Origin: Bacteroides nordii WAL 11050 = JCM 12987
Lineage (GTDB): Bacteria; Bacteroidota; Bacteroidia; Bacteroidales; Bacteroidaceae
Direction: 5' to 3'
Length of the DNA: 64,000 bases
NCBI GenBank assembly: GCA_000613465.1
Contig: BAJA01000006.1
Coordinates: 124,001 to 188,000 of the forward strand
Shown here: in pieces, positions 57,083 through 64,000 of the stretch
Position numbering within the stretch: position 1 is the first letter of the stretch
How the letters are laid out: every line of letters starts with the position of its first letter
Notes under the pieces: generated by a model
Told to the model about the DNA's origin: nothing
What the model saw: only the letters and a program-made list of their open reading frames with translations
Databases searched by the model: none
Made by a program: the position numbers and the translations under genes

Positions 57083-57090
57083 TAATTTTG
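57083..57090 (+). promoter_or_regulatory. -7 box before the LptF/LptG gene
   Basis: TAATTTTG, a perfect TAnnTTTG match, 30 bases before the ATG at 57120. The -33 match is weak. Confidence 0.55.
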
Positions 57091-57119
57091 CATCTCAATC
57101 GTACGAAACGAATAGTAAG

Positions 57120-59022
57120 ATGCTACGCATAAAAAAAATTAGATATATTTATTGTAAAGAGTTTTTTGTTACTCTTTGTCGGCACATTCTTCATCTGTCT
57201 CTTCATCTTCATGATGCAGTTCCTGTGGAGATATGTAGATGAGCTTGTCGGAAAAGGGTTGGAGATGAGTGTGATGGCTCAGTTCTTCTTCTATTCGGCA
57301 TTGACTTTGGTGCCTTTGTCGCTTCCACTGGCCGTACTATTGGCATCACTTATTACTTTCGGAAATTTTGGAGAACGTTATGAATTGCTCGCCATGAAAG
57401 CGGCGGGCATTTCTTTGCTTAAGATTATGCGTCCTCTTATTATACTTGTCTGTATTATTTGCGGTATTTCCTTTTATTTTCAGAATGTTATTGGTCCTAT
57501 TGCCCAGGGAAAGTTGGGAACGTTGTTGATTTCGATGAAACAGAAGTCACCGGAACTGGATATTCCGGAGGGTGTCTTCTATTCGGAAATTCCCGATTAT
57601 AATCTTAAAGTAGGTAAGAAGGATCGTAAAACCGGTATGTTGTATGATGTGTTGATCTATAATTTTAAAGACGGAGCAGAGAATGCACATATCATTTATG
57701 CGGATTCGGGACGTATGGAAATGACTGCCGACAAGCAACATCTACACCTGCATCTTTATAGTGGAGAACTGTTTGAAAATCTGAAGAGTCAGAATGTAAA
57801 GGCACAAAACGTACCTTATCGGCGTGAATCTTTCCGGGAAAAACATACGATTATTGAATTTGATTCGGATTTTAATATGGCCGATGCAAGTATCATGAGT
57901 AATCAGGCGACCACCAAAAGTATGCAGACGTTGCAGGCTTCTATTGACTCCATGAAATATGTGGGCGACAGTATCGGGCGACAGTATTATAAGGAAGCTA
58001 TCGGTGGCGTTTACAGTCGGCCGACGGGGCTTTCCAGAGAGGATACACTTAAAATAGAAAGGGCCAATATGAGCTTATACAATGTGGACAGTCTCTTTGA
58101 AGCTGCTACTTTGATGCAGAAGCAAAAAATCCTTTCTTCGGCTACCAGCCGTGCTGAAAGCTTGCAGGGAGATTACAGCTTTAAGACCTACACGATGGAT
58201 GGGAATGATTACCAGATACGCAGACACAGGACCGAATGGCATAAGAAGATCACAATTTCTCTCTCCTGCCTGCTGTTCTTTTTCATTGGTGCACCCCTTG
58301 GAGGTATTATTCGTAAAGGTGGGCTGGGTATGCCTGTCATTGTATCCGTATTGGTGTTTATTATTTATTATGTGATAGATAATAGCGGGTTCAAGATGGC
58401 ACGTGACGGGAAGTGGGTTGTATGGATGGGGATGTGGCTCAGTTCCTCTATTTTGGCTCCGCTTGGGGCTTTTCTTACCTACAAATCCAATAATGACTCT
58501 GTTGTGCTGAATGGCGATGCTTACGTTGCGTGGTTCAAGCGTATTGTGGGAATTCGCAGCGTACGGCACTTATTCAAGAAGGAGGTGATCATTCACGACC
58601 CGGATTATACGCGGATTTCATCTGAGTTGACAGCTCTTACGGCAGAGTGTCGTACTTATATAAGTAAGCGTCAGTTGAAAAAGGCACCTAATTATTTTAA
58701 GCTTTGGATGACTACTGGTGACGATGATGATATAAAAGTTATCAATGAACACCTTGAAACGTTGGTTGAAGAATTATCAAATTCTAAGTCCTTCACTTTG
58801 TTGACCGCTTTGAATAACTATCCGGTGATACCTGTAACGGCGCACGTACGTCCGTTCCACGTTTATTGGTTGAATCTGTTGGCAGGAATCATTGTTCCGA
58901 TAGGATTGTTTTTCTACTTCCGTATCTGGATTTTCCGTATACGCCTTGCCCGGGATATAGAACGGATTATAAAGAACAATGAAAGTGTTCAGTTTATAAT
59001 TAATGAGAATAATAATTTATAG
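57120..59022 (+). CDS. LptF/LptG family lipopolysaccharide export permease (frameshift near the start)
   Basis: About 633 residues. The ATG at 57120 gives MLRIKK and then shifts frame. With seven A in place of eight at 57131-57138 it continues as [24 protein letters not shown], the standard start of this family, and the rest is in one frame. N-terminal transmembrane helices (about 12-110, with [22 protein letters not shown]), a periplasmic beta-jellyroll-like part (about 120-350) and a C-terminal group of helices (about 370-450, [21 protein letters not shown]) match LptF/LptG (YjgP/YjgQ). An extra cytoplasmic region and last membrane helix follow (about 480-633). It takes part in moving LPS across the envelope. 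ribBA follows after 11 bases. Confidence 0.88.
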
Positions 59023-59033
59023 CATGATATAAT

Positions 59034-60248
59034 ATGGAAGAAATAAGATTGAATACGATTGATGAGGCTATTGCCGACTTTAAAGAAGGTAATTTCGTAA
59101 TCGTAGTAGACGATGAGGATCGTGAAAATGAGGGTGATTTTATTATCGCAGCCGAAAAGATAACTCCGGAGAAAGTAAATTTCATGATGACGCACGGACG
59201 TGGTGTGTTATGTGCACCTATAACAGAAGAGCGTTGTGCAGAACTGGAGTTGGATATGCAGGTTACTGCCAATACTTCTATTTATGAGACTCCTTTCACT
59301 GTGACTGTTGATTTGTTGCCGGGGTGTACTACAGGAGTATCTATGCATGATCGTGCTGCTACGATTCGTGCGTTGGCCGATCCTAATACCAAGCCTACCG
59401 ATCTTGGTCGTCCGGGACATGTCAATCCGTTGCGTGCCCGTTCGCGTGGTGTGCTTCGCCGTGCCGGACATACGGAAGCAAGTGTGGATCTTGCTAAGTT
59501 GGCAGGGCTTTATCCTGCTGCTGCGCTGATTGAGATTATCAATGAAGACGGCACTATGGCACGCTTACCGCAGTTGATGGAAGTGGCTAAGCGATTCGGA
59601 CTCAAGATCATATCTATTAAAGATCTGATAGCTTATCGTGTGCACATGGAATCGCTTGTGGAGAAAGGGGTAGAAGTTAATATGCCTACTCAATATGGAA
59701 ATTTCCGCCTGATTCCTTTCCGACAGAAATCAAACGGAATGGAGCATGTTGCCATCTTTAAAGGCACCTGGAGCGAAGATGAACCTATTCTTGTACGTGT
59801 ACATTCATCCTGCATGACAGGAGATATTTTTGGTTCTTGTCGCTGTGACTGTGGAGAACAGTTGCATAAAGCTCTGGAGATGATTGATGCTGCCGGAAAA
59901 GGAGTAGTTGTTTATATGAATCAGGAAGGACGAGGCATTGGATTGATGCATAAGATGGAAGCTTACAAACTTCAGGAAGAAGGGTATGATACGGTAGATG
60001 CTAATATTCATCTTGGATTTGATCCCGATGAACGTGATTATGGTGTGGGTGCGCATATTTTGCGTGAACTGGGTGTTCATAAAATGCGTCTGATGACCAA
60101 TAATCCCATTAAGCGTGTGGGGCTTGAAGCGTATGGGCTTGAAATAGTAGAAAATGTGCCTATTGAAACAGTTCCTAATCCTTACAATGAACGATATTTG
60201 AAAACAAAGAAAGAACGTATGGGGCATACGCTGCATTTTAACAAGTAA
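59034..60248 (+). CDS. ribBA: Bifunctional 3,4-dihydroxy-2-butanone-4-phosphate synthase / GTP cyclohydrolase II
   Basis: 404 residues, the usual size of RibBA. The N-terminal half (1-205) carries the RibB motifs [25 protein letters not shown] and [13 protein letters not shown]. The C-terminal half (206-404) carries the RibA zinc site [19 protein letters not shown] and the [19 protein letters not shown] motif with catalytic Asp/Arg region. Together they start riboflavin synthesis from ribulose-5-phosphate and from GTP. Co-transcribed with the LptF/G gene. No FMN riboswitch is seen upstream. Confidence 0.97.
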   Translation: MEEIRLNTIDEAIADFKEGNFVIVVDDEDRENEGDFIIAAEKITPEKVNFMMTHGRGVLCAPITEERCAELELDMQVTANTSIYETPFTVTVDLLPGCTTGVSMHDRAATIRALADPNTKPTDLGRPGHVNPLRARSRGVLRRAGHTEASVDLAKLAGLYPAAALIEIINEDGTMARLPQLMEVAKRFGLKIISIKDLIAYRVHMESLVEKGVEVNMPTQYGNFRLIPFRQKSNGMEHVAIFKGTWSEDEPILVRVHSSCMTGDIFGSCRCDCGEQLHKALEMIDAAGKGVVVYMNQEGRGIGLMHKMEAYKLQEEGYDTVDANIHLGFDPDERDYGVGAHILRELGVHKMRLMTNNPIKRVGLEAYGLEIVENVPIETVPNPYNERYLKTKKERMGHTLHFNK

Positions 60249-60330
60249 AATGGGAATTTGCTTTCATATATCAAATATTTTAGCTTATTTTGCAGCGATT
60301 TTCAATCAACAATAATAAAATAGATACAAA

Positions 60331-61524
60331 ATGAATCAGTTATCAGACCGTTTGAACAGCTTGTCGCCGTCGGCAACACTTGCTATGTCGCAGAAGAGTA
60401 ACGAACTCAAAGCACAAGGCGTTGATGTAATTAATCTGAGTGTGGGAGAACCCGATTTCAATACTCCCGATCATATCAAAGAAGCTGCAAAGAAAGCTGT
60501 AGATGATAATTTCTCACGTTATTCTCCTGTTCCGGGTTATCCGGCATTGCGTAACGCTATTGTAGAGAAGTTGAAGAAAGAGAATGGTCTGGAATATACA
60601 GCCGCTCAGATATCTTGTGCTAATGGTGCAAAACAATCTGTGTGTAATGCGGTTCTTGTATTGGTAAATCCGGGTGATGAGGTGATTGTACCTGCTCCTT
60701 ATTGGGTTAGCTATCCTGAGATGGTGAAGTTGGCTGAAGGTACTCCGGTTATCGTTACTGCCGGTATAGAGCAGGATTTCAAGATTACTCCTGCACAGCT
60801 TGAAGCGGCTATTACTCCGAAGACCAAAGCTTTGATTCTTTGCTCACCGTCTAACCCTACAGGTTCGGTTTATAGCAAGGAAGAACTTGCCGGATTGGCT
60901 GCTGTATTGGCTAAACATCCGCAGGTAATTGTTATTGCTGACGAAATCTACGAACATATCAATTATATTGGCAAACATCAGAGTATTGCTCAGTTCCCTG
61001 AGATGAAGGAACGTACCGTAATCGTAAATGGTGTATCAAAAGCTTATGCAATGACAGGATGGAGAATCGGTTTTATAGCCGGACCGGAATGGCTTGTGAA
61101 AGCTTGCAATAAACTGCAGGGACAATATACATCAGGACCTTGTTCTGTATCTCAGAAGGCTGCAGAAGCTGCTTATACAGGTTCTCAGGCTCCGGTAGAA
61201 GAGATGCGTAAAGCATTCGAACGTCGTCGTGACCTTATTGTGAGGTTAGCGAAAGAAGTTCCGGGCTTTGAAGTGAATGTTCCTGAGGGAGCTTTTTACT
61301 TATTCCCGAAATGTGACTACTTCTTTGGCAAATCGGATGGCGAACGTACTATTGCTGATTCTGATGACTTGGCTATGTACTTATTGGAAGTTGCTCATGT
61401 AGCTTGTGTAGGTGGTGCTTCTTTTGGCGCTCCTGAGTGTATTCGTATGAGTTATGCCACAAGTGACGAAAATATAGTTGAATCTATTCGTCGTATTAAA
61501 GAAGCATTGGCTAAACTGAAATAA
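60331..61524 (+). CDS. PLP-dependent aspartate aminotransferase-like enzyme
   Basis: 397 residues, class I/II aminotransferase fold. Visible: NLSVGEPDFNTPDHIKEAA near the N-terminus, ANGAKQSVCNAV, PYWVSYPEMV, the SNPTGSVY loop, ADEIYEHI and the Schiff-base Lys in VSKAYAMTGWRIGFIAGP, plus a late Arg (CIRMSYATSDE). It resembles AspC/type I aspartate aminotransferases of the subgroup Ib. The substrate is probably aspartate and 2-oxoglutarate; a wider range cannot be excluded. Own leader of 80 bases after ribBA, terminator at 61574. Confidence 0.93.
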   Translation: MNQLSDRLNSLSPSATLAMSQKSNELKAQGVDVINLSVGEPDFNTPDHIKEAAKKAVDDNFSRYSPVPGYPALRNAIVEKLKKENGLEYTAAQISCANGAKQSVCNAVLVLVNPGDEVIVPAPYWVSYPEMVKLAEGTPVIVTAGIEQDFKITPAQLEAAITPKTKALILCSPSNPTGSVYSKEELAGLAAVLAKHPQVIVIADEIYEHINYIGKHQSIAQFPEMKERTVIVNGVSKAYAMTGWRIGFIAGPEWLVKACNKLQGQYTSGPCSVSQKAAEAAYTGSQAPVEEMRKAFERRRDLIVRLAKEVPGFEVNVPEGAFYLFPKCDYFFGKSDGERTIADSDDLAMYLLEVAHVACVGGASFGAPECIRMSYATSDENIVESIRRIKEALAKLK

Positions 61525-61573
61525 TAGGTGATTCCGGATGTTTATCATTCGGTTGACAAGTACAAAAGATAGA

Positions 61574-61627
61574 GTAACCTGTATCGATACAGAACATTGG
61601 ATTCTGGATTGATACAGGTTATTTTTA
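61574..61627 (+). terminator. Terminator of the aminotransferase gene
   Basis: GTAACCTGTATC (61574-61585) pairs with GATACAGGTTAT (61611-61622), followed by TTTTTATTT. It can also stop the convergent CotH-like gene. Confidence 0.9.
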
Positions 61628-61652
61628 TTTGATCATTCAGGATGAACGGGGC

Positions 61653-63926
61653 TTATTTCACTATTATTTTGAAGGTCTGTTTACCTGTATTATTGGTGAT
61701 GGTTAATAGATATATACCTTGAGAAAGGTTATTGACTGGCAATTTTGTAACATTATCTGTTGCTTCTAACTGTATTAGGGTAGCTCCTTGTATTGTAATC
61801 AATCGGATAGATGAGCCTGAGATTGTTTCAATGGTTAATGTCTCACCGTTGGTGATAGGGTTGGGATATACACTTGCAGCATTACCGCAGGAGATATTGC
61901 CAATTCCCACAATTCCACCTGACTCTTTCCCTTCTTTTGTGACGGCAAATATACTGGGATGCCCGTTTCCTGCATTTTCGATTTTCAAAGATGCTATTAC
62001 TTTACTTTTGTTAGTAGCTATTTTATGTTCAAACATACAGAATTTACGACGTCCGTCCAGTTTGTCACCGGTCAGGGCAATTCTGTCCAGATTGTATACA
62101 GCCTTGTCTGTGGGATCATCACTGAACCAGTCGCCTACCGAAATAGTCTGGGTATTGGAATGAGTAGCATCTGTATAATATACGGTTACGTCTATTAAGG
62201 AACTACCGTCTGTACAGGTTGATAGGAGATGCAGGGCTTCAGTTTGTGGAGTATCCTCAAAATGTAAGGTTACTACAGTCTCTTCTTTTAATACGGCAGC
62301 ATTTTTCTTGTCATATGCAGCAAGCTGGTATTTGACACCGGTATTGGAAATAATAGCACCGTCAGTTGGCAATGATCCCTGTTCCTGAACTGCTGAAGCA
62401 TAATAAATCCAACCCTGATTATCAAGAGAAGTTGTAGAATGGCTGACGGCAGGAAGTGCCTCTGCTATAACATCTTCATTGAATCCTGAACTAACAACCA
62501 GCTGGGTATATTCCGGCGTTTCGGGTTCTTTCCCAAGCAAAGCTCTGTCCATGAAAATCAGCCGTTCGTTTATCCAGCTTTTCAGATAAGATATTTCATC
62601 ATCATAAGATTTTGCTACGTACTTGTTGGGCCATACGTATCTTCCCCACCTTGGCCAGGCTTGTGAATTGCGTCCTTGTGCTCCTTTAGCATTTAATAAA
62701 GTGGTCAATGAATCAATGGTTTGTTCGATGTGTTCGTCAGAATAGCTCGTTTCACGATACAGCTCCCAACGTTCTTTTACCTCTTTCATAAAAGAATCGT
62801 CTTTGAGTAACTTATACCACCAGAACGGGACTAACTGATTGTCACCCGGTGATACATCATTGAAGTTATATGCCCATGTATCCGATCTCCAGCCTTCACT
62901 ATAGTCTGCATTACCAAACCCTAAATTCATATCCCACAAAGATGTTTTGAATTTAGAGTCTTTGCTGTCTCTGTATTTATATAGGTTAGTACTCAGGCGA
63001 TAACCATCTACGTTGTGGCAAAATTCTGTTGACAGCATATAATCTATAAAAGATGTGACGTCGATATATTTTCTGTATCCGGTTTCCGGATTCTTATAAT
63101 CGGTGGCAGCCAGACTGTTTTCAAAAGCGTCAATGTATCCATGGATGTAGTTTAATTGTGCATTACTAAACTCATCCTGATCCATGTTTTTATATTGGAA
63201 AGAGATTTTCTTTCCATAAATAGGAGTTCCTTTTGAATTGACCGGAGTATGCTTAGAGTAATAGACCGGTTCGTCATCCCTGTCTACCTCCATGTGGTAG
63301 CCTCCCGTCAGAGCATCATCACTATCACCCGGATCCGGCAGATCTAAACGAAATTTACCCTTCCTTACTCTTTCAGATAAAATAAACACTCCGTAATAAG
63401 TACCATCCATGATCATTTCACAGTATTTTCCGGTAGGTACATATTCAAAGAAAGGTCTTGCCAGGGTGAAGGCAAGCACGTCTCTGATCATACTTTTGTC
63501 CGCATATGGCGCCAATAGTGCCCAGTCATTATCTTTACCCATGCCAAGCATAGAGACTTTTTGCTTTTTGCCGCCATCTTCCAAAGGTTTGTCTAATGCG
63601 CGGATGGCATATGGTTTCTTGTCGGAGTTGGTAAAAGAAGAGTTGCCACGATATTTTAAATCTATATACCCGGTATAGTCTGCTTTCTGATCTGGGTGAG
63701 CAATGGTATCCATGTAATTAAGTTCACCTTCTCCGTTATCTATTATTTTCATTTTGGCAGTAATCCGGTTTTCCCGATCAATCATTTGTCCTTGTGTGTT
63801 GATAAACACGATAGGAAGGTTTGTCTCAGTGAAAACCACATTTTTATTATCGGGCTTGTAATTGTCTGCCCGTTGGGCACAGACAGAAGAAGAAAGGAGT
63901 AATGAGAGTAGTAGTAATTTTCTCAT
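61653..63926 (-). CDS. CotH-like secreted protein with T9SS-like C-terminal domain
   Basis: 757 residues with a signal peptide (SSVCAQR). The N-terminal and central part (about 35-465) has the features of CotH-type kinases: GYIDLKYRGNSSFTNSDKKPYAIRA, MLGMGKDNDWALLAPYADKSMIRD, CEMIMDGTYYGVFILSERVRKGKFRL and GYHMEVDRDDEP, with a late LWDMNLGFGNADY (DxNxxFGN-type). A sandwich region (about 490-670) and a C-terminal sorting-like domain (ASVYPNPITNGETLTIE, then GIYLLTITNNTGK) follow. In Bacteroides such proteins are extracellular and of unknown target; protein kinase activity is known for CotH of Bacillus. Single gene, convergent with the aminotransferase. Confidence 0.85.
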   Translation of the reverse strand: MRKLLLLSLLLSSSVCAQRADNYKPDNKNVVFTETNLPIVFINTQGQMIDRENRITAKMKIIDNGEGELNYMDTIAHPDQKADYTGYIDLKYRGNSSFTNSDKKPYAIRALDKPLEDGGKKQKVSMLGMGKDNDWALLAPYADKSMIRDVLAFTLARPFFEYVPTGKYCEMIMDGTYYGVFILSERVRKGKFRLDLPDPGDSDDALTGGYHMEVDRDDEPVYYSKHTPVNSKGTPIYGKKISFQYKNMDQDEFSNAQLNYIHGYIDAFENSLAATDYKNPETGYRKYIDVTSFIDYMLSTEFCHNVDGYRLSTNLYKYRDSKDSKFKTSLWDMNLGFGNADYSEGWRSDTWAYNFNDVSPGDNQLVPFWWYKLLKDDSFMKEVKERWELYRETSYSDEHIEQTIDSLTTLLNAKGAQGRNSQAWPRWGRYVWPNKYVAKSYDDEISYLKSWINERLIFMDRALLGKEPETPEYTQLVVSSGFNEDVIAEALPAVSHSTTSLDNQGWIYYASAVQEQGSLPTDGAIISNTGVKYQLAAYDKKNAAVLKEETVVTLHFEDTPQTEALHLLSTCTDGSSLIDVTVYYTDATHSNTQTISVGDWFSDDPTDKAVYNLDRIALTGDKLDGRRKFCMFEHKIATNKSKVIASLKIENAGNGHPSIFAVTKEGKESGGIVGIGNISCGNAASVYPNPITNGETLTIETISGSSIRLITIQGATLIQLEATDNVTKLPVNNLSQGIYLLTITNNTGKQTFKIIVK

Positions 63927-64000
63927 GATATTGATGTTATTAGGTAATAAAAGGTTCTCTATATAGATAAAACAGCGGATGGGAGGAAAACACTTAGCTG

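Noticed and set aside
58989..59040. FMN riboswitch in front of ribBA
   Set aside because: The gene starts 11 bases after the LptF/G stop, with no room for the aptamer and no matching conserved sequence upstream.

Overview
The window looks like chromosomal DNA of a Bacteroides species (phylum Bacteroidota). The reasons are a SusC/SusD pair controlled by an ECF sigma factor and FecR anti-sigma factor, DUF3244 and DUF4136 proteins, T9SS-like C-terminal domains, and promoters of the Bacteroides type (TTTG about 19 bp before TAnnTTTG). Species was not determined.

Layout. 0.1-12.5 kb (minus strand): a small glycan-utilisation locus with sigma factor, FecR, SusC, SusD, a secreted GH85 endo-beta-N-acetylglucosaminidase and a surface lipoprotein, probably for host N-glycans. 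12.6-13.1 kb: rplS, with divergent promoters. 13.1-20.8 kb (plus): an operon with a 5'-nucleotidase encoded as two separate domains, then two tandem GH3/beta-lactamase-like fusion genes. 20.9-26.6 kb: a beta-barrel protein, a DUF4136 lipoprotein, an S37 peptidase, a MarR regulator and a four-domain CoA-disulfide-reductase/rhodanese/TusA/DsrE-like fusion. 26.9-36.9 kb: the Kdp potassium module, consisting of an NtrC-type regulator, a sigma-54 promoter, a small membrane ORF, kdpF, kdpA, kdpB, kdpC, an outer-membrane protein, a kinase-less KdpD sensor and a separate histidine kinase. 37.2-49.0 kb: an accessory cluster of paralogous secreted proteins, some carrying a metalloprotease-like domain without zinc ligands, plus a TPR lipoprotein that resembles a membrane-bound regulator. 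49.2-54.4 kb: a decayed beta-barrel gene, a bactofilin, a metallophosphoesterase and a TonB-dependent receptor. 54.8-64 kb: a GMP synthase paralogue without a working glutaminase site, tRNA-Met, a START-like protein, an LptF/LptG permease, ribBA, an aminotransferase and a CotH-like protein.

Sequence quality matters for reading this window. At least eleven otherwise intact genes, including kdpB, guaA-like and lptF/G, are broken by exactly one base (one of them twice). Every site can be explained by a homopolymer or doublet one base too short or too long, and restoring it gives full-length proteins. I annotate these as single genes with probable sequencing errors.

The most interesting signals are: (1) the modular pseudo-metalloprotease family at 37-49 kb; (2) two arrays of 12-bp palindromes with exact 22- and 23-bp periods; (3) a 12-bp-periodic DnaA-box-like element present four times between 49 and 56.3 kb; (4) hairpins made of heptamer repeats between convergent genes, which supply the stop codons; (5) a rewired Kdp circuit with a sigma-54 promoter and a shared 15-bp motif; (6) the glutaminase-less GuaA paralogue.
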